DNA of 64,000 nucleotides from DASXIF01 sp036498145 (GCA_963708625.1 CAVPSV010000004.1:1116001-1180000), one strand, 5' to 3'. Counted from the stretch's first letter, positions 25,371 through 35,028 are shown. Numbers and translations are program-made. Notes: a model not told the origin generated them from the letters alone.

Positions 25371-26843
25371 ATGTCGAATCGATCGAGGACGAACCCCGTC
25401 CCGCTGATCGTCGTCGCCGGGCTGATCCTGGTCGTCGAGGCCCTGGCGCTGCGCAAGGGTGGCACGTTCGGCATCGTCGGCGTCGGCGCCCTGTCCGGGC
25501 TGGCCGTGCTCACCCTGATCGTGCGTTGGGACGCGCAGCGGGCGGCCATGGGCGCGGCCCTGCTGGCCTGTTTCACCCTCACCTGGAACGGCTGGTACGT
25601 CGGGCCTGTTCGCCCGGGTGACGTCCTGGTCCTCTTCGCCTTGGTGCTGTTCCTGATCGCCCAGCCGGACCGGCACGTGTACATGCCGCCGTGGTGGATC
25701 AAGCAACTGGCTTTCGCGATCATCATCGTCGCGGTACTGCACATCTTCATCCCCACGAATCCGCACTACCTCGAGGGCCGCACGGTCATCACCGCCAGCG
25801 GCAAGGCCACCGTCTCGACCAAGGGCAGCATCACCTCCGCGGACCTGGGCGTCGCGATCAAGTACCTCATCGCGTCGTTCGCCATCCCGGTGATCTTCAC
25901 CTTCGCCGCGGCGCACGACCGGCGCGCGCCCCGCTGGCTGGCCATGACCTTCACCGTCGGCGCTGCCGCGTCCGGCTGGGCGGCGGTAGCCGGCAAGGTC
26001 GGCCTGGGCATCATCACCCGGCTGGTCACGCACATCCCGGTCGGCACCGGCCGCCAGTTCGGCTTCGCCTTCCATCCGAACTTCCTGGCCGCCGGCCTGA
26101 CCATCTGCATCCCGCTGGCGATGTGGATGGTGTTCTCGGAGAACGGGCGCGACCGGCTATGGGGGTACGTGAGCCTGCCGGGCCTGGTTCTCGGCGTGTG
26201 GGCGAGCGGTTCCCGTGGCGGTGCTATCGCCGCCGGCATCACCCTCGTGGTCAGCGTGGTCCTGCTGCCACGCGCGCGCCGGTACGCGCCGATCATCCTG
26301 CTGTCGATCGTCGGCCTGGTGGGCGTCACGTTCGCCGTGTTGCCGTCGATCGGCTTGAAGATCCTGAAGGCGACGCGCCTGGTCGGCGGCGGCGCGAGCA
26401 CCTCGGGCAGCGACACCGCGCGCTCCATCGTGGCGCACCAGGGCATCCTGGACTTCCTGCACTCGCCCATCGACGGCATCGGGCTGCAGGTCGCGACCGA
26501 GGCACAGAACGTCTACCTGCAGGAACTGGCCTCCGGCGGGCTGATCCTCTTCCTGGGCATGCAGATCTACCTGATCGCCGGGATCTACTACTCGGCCCGG
26601 CTGATCCCGCGGCACGACCTCGGCGCGGCGTTCGTCGCGGTAGGTATCGCGATCGCCAGCCTCAACGTGTTCGAGGCGGACCTGACCGACCGCTTCTACT
26701 ACGTGCCGGCCGCCATCCTCGTCTCGCTGCTCTACGTGGACCGCGTCGAGGACGAGGACGCCGCCGAGATGCGGGCGCTGGAGGTCGAGACGGCGGCCGC
26801 CGCGGCTCGTCGGGCAAGACGGGCGCAGCCCGGGCGGAGGTAG
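25371..26843 (+). CDS. O-antigen ligase/polymerase-like membrane protein (Wzy)
   Basis: This is a 490-residue integral membrane protein with about 11 hydrophobic segments and a long periplasm-type loop at about 330-390. The block GLVLGVWASGSRGGAIAAGI (S-x-S-R-G-G) is the usual Wzy_C/RfaL signature. It would polymerise lipid-linked repeat units on the outer membrane face. The C-terminal 40 residues are charged and rich in Ala/Glu/Arg. AGGAG is 5 nt before the ATG. The GT gene follows after 8 bp, so they are probably cotranscribed. Confidence 0.83.
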   Translation: MSNRSRTNPVPLIVVAGLILVVEALALRKGGTFGIVGVGALSGLAVLTLIVRWDAQRAAMGAALLACFTLTWNGWYVGPVRPGDVLVLFALVLFLIAQPDRHVYMPPWWIKQLAFAIIIVAVLHIFIPTNPHYLEGRTVITASGKATVSTKGSITSADLGVAIKYLIASFAIPVIFTFAAAHDRRAPRWLAMTFTVGAAASGWAAVAGKVGLGIITRLVTHIPVGTGRQFGFAFHPNFLAAGLTICIPLAMWMVFSENGRDRLWGYVSLPGLVLGVWASGSRGGAIAAGITLVVSVVLLPRARRYAPIILLSIVGLVGVTFAVLPSIGLKILKATRLVGGGASTSGSDTARSIVAHQGILDFLHSPIDGIGLQVATEAQNVYLQELASGGLILFLGMQIYLIAGIYYSARLIPRHDLGAAFVAVGIAIASLNVFEADLTDRFYYVPAAILVSLLYVDRVEDEDAAEMRALEVETAAAAARRARRAQPGRR

Positions 26844-26851
26844 CACGCACG

Positions 26852-27946
26852 GTGCGGATCGCCTTCCTGACCAACGGGATGACCGGCTACCTCGACAACG
26901 AGTACCGGCACCTGCACAAGCTCGGCAACGAACTGCTCGTGGTTGCGCCCCGCGCTCCGGTGTTCGAGGCGATGGCCGACACCGCGTTCGAGATCACCCC
27001 CGAGGACTATGCGCGCAGCCTGACCTGGACCACCGCGCCGAAGCCGGCCGAGCTGGTGGCCCAGGTCGTCGACTTCACGCCGGACGCGGTGGCGATGATG
27101 TCCTGGAACTTCACGCCCGCCTACCGCGCGGTGATGAAGGCGGTGCCGCGGGACGTGGTCCGCATCCTGATCATGGACAACCTGTGGCGGTCCACGCCGA
27201 AACAGTGGCTCGGCCGGCTCACCCATCGCTGGTACGTGCAGCCGGTCGCGGACGTCGCGATGGTGCCGAGCCAGCTCACCGAGTGGTACGCGCGCCGGCT
27301 CGGCTTCAGCGCTAGTGACATCATCCGCGGCTCGCTCTCGGCCGACGTCGACCTGTTCGCCTCGCCACCGCGTACCGGTGCCGAGCTGGCCGGGCACCGC
27401 GCGTTCCTGTCCGCCGGACGGCTGGTCTGGCACAAGGGTGCGGACGTGCTCGCTGCGGCGTACGCGCGCTACCGCGAACTCGTCACCGACCCGTGGGACC
27501 TGCACGTGGTCGGCACCGGACCGTACGAGGAGCAGCTGCGGGTCATCCCCGGCGTGGTCATGCACGGGTTCGTGCAGCCGCCGCAGGTGGCCGAGCTGAT
27601 GCGCCGCGTCTCGTGCTTCGTGTTGCCCTCGCACGTCGAGCCGTACGGGGTGGTCGTGCACGAAGCCGCCGTGGCCGGGCTCCCGGTGCTCTGCACCGAC
27701 TTCGCGGGCGCCACGGCGGGGTTGATGCAGGACAGCTACAACGGCTGGGTCGTCGCCGCCGGTGACGTCGGGCAATGGGCCGATGCGATGGCGCGAATGT
27801 CCGCGCTGCCGCCGGAGCGGCTGACGTCGATGTCCGACGCGAGCCGGCTGATCGGAGCTCGGATCAGCCCGTCCGGCTGGGCGCAGAACGTGCACGAGCA
27901 GATCGCGCGGCGGCGCGCAGCGAACCTGCAGCGCAGCGGCCGCTGA
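26852..27946 (+). CDS. Glycosyltransferase family 4 protein
   Basis: This is a 364-residue GT-B retaining glycosyltransferase. The N-terminal domain opens with VRIAFLTNGMTGYLDNEYRH. The nucleotide-sugar domain shows FLSAGRLVWHKGADVLAAAY and the GT4 E-x7-E block as SHVEPYGVVVHEAAVAGLPV, with the catalytic glutamates. The start is the GTG at 26852 with GGAGG upstream, just after the Wzy stop. A longer open frame upstream only overlaps Wzy in another frame. Donor and acceptor sugars are unknown. It acts on the cytoplasmic face during repeat-unit assembly. Confidence 0.88.
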   Translation: MRIAFLTNGMTGYLDNEYRHLHKLGNELLVVAPRAPVFEAMADTAFEITPEDYARSLTWTTAPKPAELVAQVVDFTPDAVAMMSWNFTPAYRAVMKAVPRDVVRILIMDNLWRSTPKQWLGRLTHRWYVQPVADVAMVPSQLTEWYARRLGFSASDIIRGSLSADVDLFASPPRTGAELAGHRAFLSAGRLVWHKGADVLAAAYARYRELVTDPWDLHVVGTGPYEEQLRVIPGVVMHGFVQPPQVAELMRRVSCFVLPSHVEPYGVVVHEAAVAGLPVLCTDFAGATAGLMQDSYNGWVVAAGDVGQWADAMARMSALPPERLTSMSDASRLIGARISPSGWAQNVHEQIARRRAANLQRSGR

Positions 27947-28024
27947 CCGGCGCGCACCGCTACCGGATCCGCACGACACCTGCGGGCAGACTCGCCGCCC
28001 GGAGCCTTTACCCGGTGCTGAGCC

Positions 28025-29233
28025 TCACCCGGTGCGGACGCTCACCTCGTCCAGCAGCCGGCTGAACGCGGCCATGTCCACCGTGATGTCCTCGACCAGC
28101 GCCGAGGCCAGGGTGGCGCGTGCTGACCTGCCGTCGCTGACGAGGTAGCGGTACTCCAGTCCGGGCACGCTGTAGGACAGCGTCCAGTAACAGTCCGGCA
28201 GCACCTCGGCACCCGGCAGCAATTCGATCAGCGCCGAGCCCGGCGCGGCGAAGATGATGTTCGTCTCAGCCGCGCCGTGCGGGGACACCACCACCGGTGC
28301 CGCCGCGAACGTCGCGATCTGCTCGGCAACGGTGAGCTTGCCGGGGTCGACCGGTACGAAGCCGCGCGCGACCAGGACGTCCAGCAACTCAGCCTCGTTG
28401 ACCACCCGGCGGTTGTTGGCACCGGCGCCGCGGGTGACGTAGATCGGCGGCCCGGTCCGGGCGTGGTGCTCCGGCTTCAGTAGCCGCCGTCGCAGGAAAT
28501 CGGTGACCCACGGCGGGTTGAATACGTCGGTGGCCGGCAACCCGGGCACCAGCAAGGTTTCGGCACGCACATGCGGATACGCGCTGGCGTCCACGATCCG
28601 ATCCGCGCCGATGCCGAACATGTCCAGGATCTCGCGCTGGAAGGCGGCGCCGGCCGGTACGTACCACCGGTCCGGCGGCTCGATCTCCGGACACTGCTCG
28701 AGCACGCCGATGCGCGCCATCACGTCGACGAGGAAGTGGTAGTAGTTACCGTCCCCTCGCGAGGCGAGCACGCCCAAGCGGCCGTCGACCTCCAGCGGCG
28801 CCTGCGGAAACGGGTGCAGGAAGATCGGGTGCTCCCGCGGGCGGGTGGTGCCGAAGTACCAGCTCTGCTCGTGCAGGAAATCGCCGTTGCCGGTGATGAT
28901 CGCCCGTTTGTCGCCGAGCACCCGCCCGCCCGGCAGCTCCGCGATGGCAACCCGGTCGATGCGGGTGCCGTCGGTGGCCGCGAATGCGGGGTGGCCGGCC
29001 GGATGTCCCTTGGCGGCCGGGCGAACCAGCAGCTCCGACGGCCGGGCCACCACGTAGGTGCCGCCGGTCGACGCCGCCGCCTGCTCCATCGTCTGCACTG
29101 CGCCGCTCGGCAGCCAGCCACCGCGCAACCGGCTCAGCGTCTGGGTGGTCGGCGCGACCATCCGGGTGGCCTGGGTGTACGCGGGCTTGAGGTAGGGAAA
29201 TAGCGGCCGCAGCCGCGGGGGGAGCCGAACCAT
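28025..29233 (-). CDS. Glycosyltransferase family 61 protein
   Basis: This is a 402-residue protein of the GT61 (DUF563) family, related to plant xylosyl/arabinosyltransferases and bacterial capsule enzymes. Family blocks are RGDGNYYHFLVDVMARIGVL, YVTRGAGANNRRVVNEAELL and VVSPHGAAETNIIFAAPGS, followed by IELLPG. The start ATG at 29233 shares one base with the stop of the FkbM gene (TGATG), so the two are coupled. Upstream frame extension is discarded for this reason. It probably adds a pentose or similar sugar to the polymer; the exact linkage is unknown. Confidence 0.85.
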   Translation of the reverse strand: MVRLPPRLRPLFPYLKPAYTQATRMVAPTTQTLSRLRGGWLPSGAVQTMEQAAASTGGTYVVARPSELLVRPAAKGHPAGHPAFAATDGTRIDRVAIAELPGGRVLGDKRAIITGNGDFLHEQSWYFGTTRPREHPIFLHPFPQAPLEVDGRLGVLASRGDGNYYHFLVDVMARIGVLEQCPEIEPPDRWYVPAGAAFQREILDMFGIGADRIVDASAYPHVRAETLLVPGLPATDVFNPPWVTDFLRRRLLKPEHHARTGPPIYVTRGAGANNRRVVNEAELLDVLVARGFVPVDPGKLTVAEQIATFAAAPVVVSPHGAAETNIIFAAPGSALIELLPGAEVLPDCYWTLSYSVPGLEYRYLVSDGRSARATLASALVEDITVDMAAFSRLLDEVSVRTG

Positions 29234-30171
29234 CAGTCCAGCGGTTCGCGCGACAGCCACGCCGAGCCGAGGCGGTCCCCGGAGACGACGTGGGCCTGCA
29301 CCGTCAGGCCGCGCTCGGCGAACCAGTCGCGCAGCTGGTCCCACGACTGGCCGGGGACGCGGTGGTACTCGAGCACGACCCGCTGCACGGAGTCCCACCC
29401 TGCCGGCGACGAGCCGTACACCAGGTCGTACTCGCCGCCTTCGCAGTCCATCTTCACCACGTCGATTGGACGGGCGATGGTGGCGATCGCCTCGTCGAAG
29501 GCGATGGTGGGCACCTTGGTGCTGGTGGCCGTGGAACCGTGCCCGGCCGAGACCAGGCCGTTGAGGCCGCTGCCGGCGCCGTTGTCATCCAGCTCCGCGA
29601 ACCCGGTGCTTGACGCGATCGCCGCCTCGGTGACGGTGACACGGTCGGTGAACCCGTTCTGGTCCACGTTGCGGCGCAGGAACGCCGCGGTTGTCGGCGA
29701 CGGCTCGTACGCGTTGATCGTCGCGTCGGGATGCAACTGGGCCAGGCGGCAGGCGAACGTGCCGATGTGCCCACCGATGTCCATCACCTGGATGGGGCGG
29801 CCGGACAGCGAACCGAGGAACCAGTCGAAGCGGTAGCAGTCCTCGGCGAAGATCTCGTAGATCGGAACCCGGGCGCCGGGGCGGTTCGGGCAGTCGATGC
29901 GCAGCCCGGTGCGGGTGGCGAAGCTCAGCGTGCTCGGGCCACCGCCGAAGCGTTCCCGGGCCATGTCGCCGAGCACCCGGGGCCAGTTGGAGAAGGCACC
30001 CGGGGACTGGGCCACGCGCTTGACGTCGTGGGTCAGCGTGCGCAGACGTTCTGGCAAGATTCCCTGCTCCCGTCCGGGGGGACTGCCCGGCCCGAGCCCC
30101 CGATTCGCCGCAATGTTTGCCGTCATATTCGCGGCGATGTACGCCGTCACATTTCGCCGCAATGATGCCAC
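29233..30171 (-). CDS. FkbM family SAM-dependent methyltransferase (1)
   Basis: This is a 312-residue protein with an FkbM methyltransferase domain in its second half: VMDIGGHIGTFACRLAQ (SAM motif I), INAYEPSPTTAAFLRRNVDQNG (motif II), VVKMDCEGGEYDLVYG (acidic post-motif) and VLEYHRVPG. FkbM enzymes O-methylate sugars or polyketides. The first 35 residues are low-complexity (repeats of the type IAANMTANIAAN) and the GTG start is weakly supported, so translation may begin later. It is coupled to the GT61 gene, suggesting methylation of the sugar that enzyme adds. Confidence 0.85.
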   Translation of the reverse strand: MASLRRNVTAYIAANMTANIAANRGLGPGSPPGREQGILPERLRTLTHDVKRVAQSPGAFSNWPRVLGDMARERFGGGPSTLSFATRTGLRIDCPNRPGARVPIYEIFAEDCYRFDWFLGSLSGRPIQVMDIGGHIGTFACRLAQLHPDATINAYEPSPTTAAFLRRNVDQNGFTDRVTVTEAAIASSTGFAELDDNGAGSGLNGLVSAGHGSTATSTKVPTIAFDEAIATIARPIDVVKMDCEGGEYDLVYGSSPAGWDSVQRVVLEYHRVPGQSWDQLRDWFAERGLTVQAHVVSGDRLGSAWLSREPLD

Positions 30172-30228
30172 ACCCCCGAAGCCGCGCGAGCCGAACCGAC
30201 GCGACGAACAGGCGCCCCTCGGCGCGGC

Positions 30229-31176
30229 CTATTCGTGCGGCCAGAACTTCCAGGCGTCAGCCACGATCGTGGCGATGTCGGAACGCTCGGGGGTCCACCC
30301 GAGCTGGGCCGCCGCGTAGCCGACATCGGCGATAAGACGGCCCGGGGCGCCCTCCTGCGGGGTGTGCACGACATCGAACTCGTGCCCGGCGATGTCCTCC
30401 ACATGCCGCAGCACGTCGACGATGCGGGTGCCGACCCCGCTACCGATGTTGTAGATCGGGCAGGCGCCGGCGCGCGACGAGTCGATTGCCAGCCGGATCG
30501 CCCGCGCCACGTCCGCGACGTGCACGAAGTCGCGCAGCGCGGTGCCGTTGCCGACGAGCGTGATCGATCGGGTTTCGCTGGCGGCGACGCGCATCAGGTT
30601 CGGGATGATGCGCGTCGGATCGGTGTCGCAGACGCCTTCCACGCCGCCACCGACGTTGAAGATGCGCAGGATGGTGGCCGCGATGCCACCGGTGATCGCG
30701 TGCGCGCTGATCAGCCGCTCGACCGCGACCTTGGTGTCCGCATACGGGCTCTCCGGGGACGGCTCGGCGTTCTCGTCGACCGCGCCGACGTAACGCGAGC
30801 CGTAGATCAGGGTGGTCGACCCGTAGACCAGGCTGGGGCGGCTGCGGCCATCGGGTAGGTCGTCGATGGCATGCAGCAGGTTCGCGGTACCGCCGACGTT
30901 GACGTCGAAGTAATTCAGCGGCTCGTCGAACGACTCGCGCGCCCGCGCCAGACCGCCGAGGTGCACCACCGCGTCGAAGTCGTGCTCGGCGACGATCTCG
31001 GTGAGCCGGACGCGATCGGTGAGGTTGCCCTGGATCACCTCGGTACCCGCCGGCACCGGAACCGTCCCCTCCAGCCGGTCGCGGCTGAGCACGGTGACAT
31101 CCCACCCTGCGCCGAGCAGCTCGTGGGTGACCGCATGGCCGACGTACCCGAGTCCTCCGGTCACGAATGCGTGCAT
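30229..31176 (-). CDS. NAD-dependent epimerase/dehydratase (UDP-glucose 4-epimerase-like)
   Basis: This is a 315-residue extended SDR. The Rossmann motif GGLGYVGHA is at residues 6-14, VHLGG follows, and the active-site pattern has YGSTTLIYGS with YADTK (Y-x3-K). Later RIFNVGGGVEG and FVHVADVARAIRLA match GalE-type epimerases. The specific nucleotide sugar is undetermined. The ATG at 31176 has GGAAGGA upstream; an in-frame extension to 31245 lacks conserved residues. It supplies a precursor for the polymer. Confidence 0.85.
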   Translation of the reverse strand: MHAFVTGGLGYVGHAVTHELLGAGWDVTVLSRDRLEGTVPVPAGTEVIQGNLTDRVRLTEIVAEHDFDAVVHLGGLARARESFDEPLNYFDVNVGGTANLLHAIDDLPDGRSRPSLVYGSTTLIYGSRYVGAVDENAEPSPESPYADTKVAVERLISAHAITGGIAATILRIFNVGGGVEGVCDTDPTRIIPNLMRVAASETRSITLVGNGTALRDFVHVADVARAIRLAIDSSRAGACPIYNIGSGVGTRIVDVLRHVEDIAGHEFDVVHTPQEGAPGRLIADVGYAAAQLGWTPERSDIATIVADAWKFWPHE

Positions 31177-31254
31177 CGGACGTCCTTCCCACCGGTCTTC
31201 AGTATCTGGCTCGGGTGGCGCGTCATCGCTGCCAGCCACCGTCACCAGTCATCG

Positions 31255-32233
31255 TCACCACTCGTCGTCCGAATACCAGCGCGAGGCTTCCGGCTCCACC
31301 CAGCGGCGGATCTTGTCCCGCTCGGCCGGATCGACGTCGCGACGCCACTGCGTCGCCACCGCCGCGCTGTCGCGCCGCAATTCGTGCAGCGTCTCGCCGG
31401 AGGTCGTCACCTGATTGCCGGCGCCGGTGTAGGAGGCGACCCGCGCCTGCACCCGGTGGTCGAAGTCCAGGTCGAGGTCGCGGTACAGCGCCTGCAGCAC
31501 CTGCAGCCGGCCGCGCGCTCAGGTCCTCGTGCCGCACCGCGATCATCTCGGGGTTGCGGTCGAGGTAGCGGTTCAGCACGAAGTAGTACGCCCGCCACAC
31601 CAGCGCGGCGTTCTCCACCGGGTCGAGCGCGTCCACGTCAACGCCTTCGACCAGCGGGCCGAGGTGATCGGCCATCAGCTCGTCGATGGCCATCAGCTCC
31701 TGGATGCGCATGTCCCAGCCGAATCGCTGCCAGCTGCGCACCACCGGTACCGGGTGGCGCACGAGGACCACCGTCTGCATGCCGAGTTGCCGATGCAGCC
31801 ACTCGCTGGACATGGCGGCCCACGGGTCCTTCACCAGCCAGCGGCGGCGCAGCGGGTTCAGGGCATCGCGCCGGTAGCGCAGGCTCACCTCGGAGCCGAG
31901 CATGCGCCGGGCGATGGCGCGCGGCCGTGATGCGGCGGCGGCATCCGGCGGCGGCTTGCGGAATTGCCCGCGGCCGGCCAGCAGGTCGCGCGTCATCCGC
32001 TCCGCGGTGGGCTCGTAGGAAGAACCGGCGCGGACGTAGAGCAGTGGGTCGGGTACGTCGCGCAGGCCGTAGACGCGGCTCATCGGCTCGTAGATGAACG
32101 AGACGCCACGATTCAGCGACAACACGGTGCCGAGGAAGGTGGTGCCCGAGCGCGGCGCGCCGGTCACCAGGATCGGCCGCTTGCCGCCGTGGCCGCGCAC
32201 CGGCGGCTCGGTCAGCGAGGCAGGCTTCACCAT
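31255..32233 (-). CDS. Sulfotransferase family protein (one frame break as read)
   Basis: This is a PAPS-dependent sulfotransferase of about 325 residues. The 5'-phosphosulfate loop is ILVTGAPRSGTTFLGTVL near residues 20-37 and the 3'-phosphate motif is VVLVRHPVPVVRSW. One frame break near 31510 separates the first 240 residues from the C-terminal part (LQALYRDLDLDFDHRVQARV onward). Removing or adding one base in the GCGCGCGGCC run joins them. The enzyme would transfer sulfate to a sugar hydroxyl of the polymer. ATG 32233 is preferred; a GTG at 32254 has the ribosome site too close. Confidence 0.8.
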
Positions 32234-32392
32234 GGTCGTCAACGCACCTTTCACCCTCGTCCGGCGACGAGGTTCCCGTCATGGGCACAGCCGTAGGCCG
32301 AGGGTATCGCCGCGGCGTGCCTGACTATGCCTACTGCTCGGCTCGGGGTCGCTCCGCTCTCGCCTCGCGAGGTTCAACGACCGTGAGTTCGC

Positions 32393-32398
32393 TAGGGT
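32393..32398 (+). promoter_or_regulatory. -10 box for serine acetyltransferase-like gene (leaderless)
   Basis: TAGGGT, then GTGCCG (6 nt), then GTG at 32405. This spacing decides between two adjacent GTG codons. Confidence 0.45.
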
Positions 32399-32404
32399 GT
32401 GCCG

Positions 32405-32983
32405 GTGGCGAGTGGGCCCCACGAATTCACGTTCTCGCAGCTGGTCTTTTCCGACCTGCGGCGATACCGACCGGACGACAACCCGAACTGGTTGCGGGTT
32501 CTCGCGCGGTGTCTGGTGCTGCCCGGGATGATCGCGTCGATCATCCTGCGCGCGCAGCAGTGTCTGTACCGGTCCGGGCACCGGCGGCTGGCCGACATCA
32601 CGCGCACGGTGGGCGTGCTGCTGGTCAACGCGGACTTCGTGCCCGGTATGGAGGTGGGCACCGGCCTGCTCATCCCGCATCCGACCGGTGTGACCATCGG
32701 CAACCGGCTGCGGGTCGGCAACAACGTGTCCATCGCCGGCGGTGTCACTGTTGGGGCGCGCAACCCGGACGGCGGCGTCAAGCAGGAGTTCGCCACCATC
32801 GACGACGGGGCGATCATCCTGGCCAACGCGGTCGTGGTCGGCGGGGTGCGCATCGGCAAGCACGCGCAGGTGGGTGCGAACACGGTGGTGCTGTCCGACG
32901 TCGCGGACAACGCGGTGGTGTTCGGCGTGCCAGCGCGCAAGGTCGGCACCCGGGAACCATTGTTGGGCCTGCCGGATGAATAA
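32405..32983 (+). CDS. Serine acetyltransferase-like hexapeptide acyltransferase
   Basis: This is a 192-residue left-handed beta-helix acyltransferase of the CysE/WcaB type. An N-terminal helical part (FTFSQLVFSDLRRYRPDDN) is followed by hexapeptide repeats GMEVGTGLLIPHPTGVTIGN and so on to VVFGVPARKVG. The PHPTGV block with its catalytic histidine is typical. In polysaccharide loci such proteins usually O-acetylate sugars; a cysteine-biosynthetic role is less likely given the neighbours. It is followed 13 bp later by a sulfotransferase gene on the same strand. Confidence 0.8.
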   Translation: MASGPHEFTFSQLVFSDLRRYRPDDNPNWLRVLARCLVLPGMIASIILRAQQCLYRSGHRRLADITRTVGVLLVNADFVPGMEVGTGLLIPHPTGVTIGNRLRVGNNVSIAGGVTVGARNPDGGVKQEFATIDDGAIILANAVVVGGVRIGKHAQVGANTVVLSDVADNAVVFGVPARKVGTREPLLGLPDE

Positions 32984-32995
32984 CGGGGCTCGTTA

Positions 32996-34015
32996 GTGGC
33001 GTCGCGGGCGCGGTTGCCCGAGTCGCTGCGGGACAGCGTCCGTTCGACGGCCAAGGAAGCGATCTGGCTCACGGTGCGGCATCGGCCTGGCGGCAAGCGC
33101 AACATCTGCCTGTTCTGCACCCGGCGCGGCGGCAGCACCTGGCTGATGGAGGTCATCGCGGCGAACCGCGGCGTGCTGCCGTTGAACCAACCGATCGAGA
33201 TCGTGACGCCGAATCTGACGCCCTACCAGTTCCGCCGGCTGCCGAAGTTCGACGGCGGGATGGCGATCCATCCCGACGAGGAGCAGGAACAGGCGCTACG
33301 GGCGTACGTGGATGACCTGATGGCTGGACGGATTCGGGTCAACGCGCCGGTCGCGTTCTGGCGCAAGGGTTTCCAATTCCGGACCGACCGGTTGCTGCTG
33401 AAGATCACCGGCGGCAAGCCGATGATGGACTGGTTCGACACCAACTACCCGGTGGATGTCGTCTACCTGGTGCGGCACCCGGTGCCGCAGTCGCTGTCGT
33501 GCATCCGCAACGGCTGGCCGACGACGACGAAGATTTATCTGCGCAACGAGTGGTTCGTCGAGACGGTGCTCGCGGATCCCGCCCTGCGGGAGTACGCCGC
33601 GTCGATCGACCGCTCGGGCACCGAGCTGGAGCGGTTCGTCGTCAACTGGGTGGTGGAGAACCTGTACCCGCTGCGAGTGCTGCCGCAGCGGCCGCAGTGG
33701 TTGGCGTTGAGTTACGAGGAATGCGTCGCCGACCAGGAGCGGGTGTTCACCGAGGTGTGCCGGCGTCTGGACTTGACCGACATCGATCGCATGCGGGCTG
33801 CCTCGATGCGGGAGTCGCGGTCGTCGAGCCTGTCCAGCGCGGAGACTGTCTCGGCCATCAAGACCGGTGACCGTCAGGAGCAGGTATCCGGCTGGCGCAA
33901 GCGTGTCTCTGCCGATGACGAGAAGCGCGTTGCCGAGATCCTCGACCGCTTCGGCGTGACGCTCTACTCCGCCACCGAGCCCATGCCCGACTGGACCGCC
34001 TACCAGTCCGACTGA
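32996..34015 (+). CDS. Sulfotransferase family protein (second)
   Basis: This is a 339-residue sulfotransferase. The PAPS-binding 5' loop appears as ICLFCTRRGGSTWLMEVI (about residues 37-54) and the 3' motif as VVYLVRHPVPQSLSCIRNG (about 158-176). It differs strongly from the first sulfotransferase, so it probably modifies a different position or sugar. The start is a GTG. It is cotranscribed with the acetyltransferase upstream and faces the low-GC orphan gene convergently with a 17-bp gap. Confidence 0.8.
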   Translation: MASRARLPESLRDSVRSTAKEAIWLTVRHRPGGKRNICLFCTRRGGSTWLMEVIAANRGVLPLNQPIEIVTPNLTPYQFRRLPKFDGGMAIHPDEEQEQALRAYVDDLMAGRIRVNAPVAFWRKGFQFRTDRLLLKITGGKPMMDWFDTNYPVDVVYLVRHPVPQSLSCIRNGWPTTTKIYLRNEWFVETVLADPALREYAASIDRSGTELERFVVNWVVENLYPLRVLPQRPQWLALSYEECVADQERVFTEVCRRLDLTDIDRMRAASMRESRSSSLSSAETVSAIKTGDRQEQVSGWRKRVSADDEKRVAEILDRFGVTLYSATEPMPDWTAYQSD

Positions 34016-34032
34016 ATCGGCGGAGATCGATC

Positions 34033-35028
34033 TCAATGGCAGAGCTTCTTCAGCTCCGGAATTCTGCGCATCATCTCCTTGGCGATCTTGGTCTGATGCA
34101 CAGCGGCGGGTGTTCCCGGCGCGAGGCCATGATGGAGTGCACCCTCAATAGCTCGGACCACCGTTGATCGGTGTGCGGCGCCGAACCGGTCGTCCATAAA
34201 CTCGGCTCTGGTAATAGCTCGATCCTTTGCTGCGGTGCGGTTGGTGTCCTTATTGAGGCTCCGGTGAAACTCTTTCCAAGCTTCGCCCAGGGCTCCGCTC
34301 GGAATCTTCAGATCCTTAGGATCACTTGGTGCCACCTCGCCGGTGGCTCGCTTCGGAGGCATGAGGTGCGCCTTGATCAGCGCTTCCTCACGATGCTTAT
34401 TCAAAAGCTCATCTTTGAGACTACCGTGCCCGGGCTTGAACTTCCCCGTCATTCCGTAACCGGGTATATAGCTCTTGATCGCAGGAATACCCTGATAAAT
34501 CACTTCGGCTGCCCGCCGGTAGGCATCCGGGCTGATCTTCAGAAACTTGGCTTGTTTCGCCCATGCCTTCACGTCTCTTGGGCTTCTGGCGTTCTGGAGG
34601 AAGTTCCATACCCATATTTGATCCTCGCTGCTCAGTGCCAGAAATTCGGAGTCAGTCAGCCCATGCCCCTTATTAAGTCCGAGCCTGCGCCTGAAGTATT
34701 CATTGACTATTCCGTTGGCCTTAGCCATATCTTCGCGATCTTGTAGGTCAGCCCGCTGCTTCTGCAGGCGTTCGTGCGTCTGCTGAGGATCCTCTTTCCA
34801 CTTTTCCTCGTAGGCTTCGACAAAGAGTTGCTTATGCGGGTGCGTCTCTATCCGTCGGAGCAATTCGTCCTTGTCGCCATATGGATTGTCAAGTCGCTCA
34901 TACAGTTCTATGACCTGCTCATCGAGGTCACGCCTCTCATTCTCCGTGAGCGCGTTCGGTGTGTCCTGCTGCTGACGGCGACGTTCCGCTTGGAACGCCA
35001 ATGTGTTTGGGTCGTTCGGTTCGGCCAT
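34033..35028 (-). CDS. Orphan hypothetical protein of atypical base composition
   Basis: The family is not recognised. It has 331 residues and is very hydrophilic, with no signal peptide or membrane segment. The first 110 residues are Gln/Glu/Arg-rich and probably coiled (AERRRQQQD, HERLQKQRADLQDREDMAKA). The middle is KINK-like and Lys/Pro-rich (IPGYGMTGKFKPGHGSLKDE), and the C-terminus is basic. GC content is clearly below the surroundings (about 47-63% in lines counted by eye) and codon usage has many AT-ending codons, which points to recent acquisition. A clear AGGAG precedes the ATG. It separates the sulfotransferase and acyl-module genes. The residues offer no functional clue. Confidence 0.8.
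   Translation of the reverse strand: MAEPNDPNTLAFQAERRRQQQDTPNALTENERRDLDEQVIELYERLDNPYGDKDELLRRIETHPHKQLFVEAYEEKWKEDPQQTHERLQKQRADLQDREDMAKANGIVNEYFRRRLGLNKGHGLTDSEFLALSSEDQIWVWNFLQNARSPRDVKAWAKQAKFLKISPDAYRRAAEVIYQGIPAIKSYIPGYGMTGKFKPGHGSLKDELLNKHREEALIKAHLMPPKRATGEVAPSDPKDLKIPSGALGEAWKEFHRSLNKDTNRTAAKDRAITRAEFMDDRFGAAHRSTVVRAIEGALHHGLAPGTPAAVHQTKIAKEMMRRIPELKKLCH

Noticed and set aside
25691..26851. N-terminal extension of the glycosyltransferase through the Wzy gene
   Set aside because: The extension is Arg/Pro/His-rich out-of-frame Wzy sequence. The conserved protein begins at GTG 26852 with GGAGG before it.
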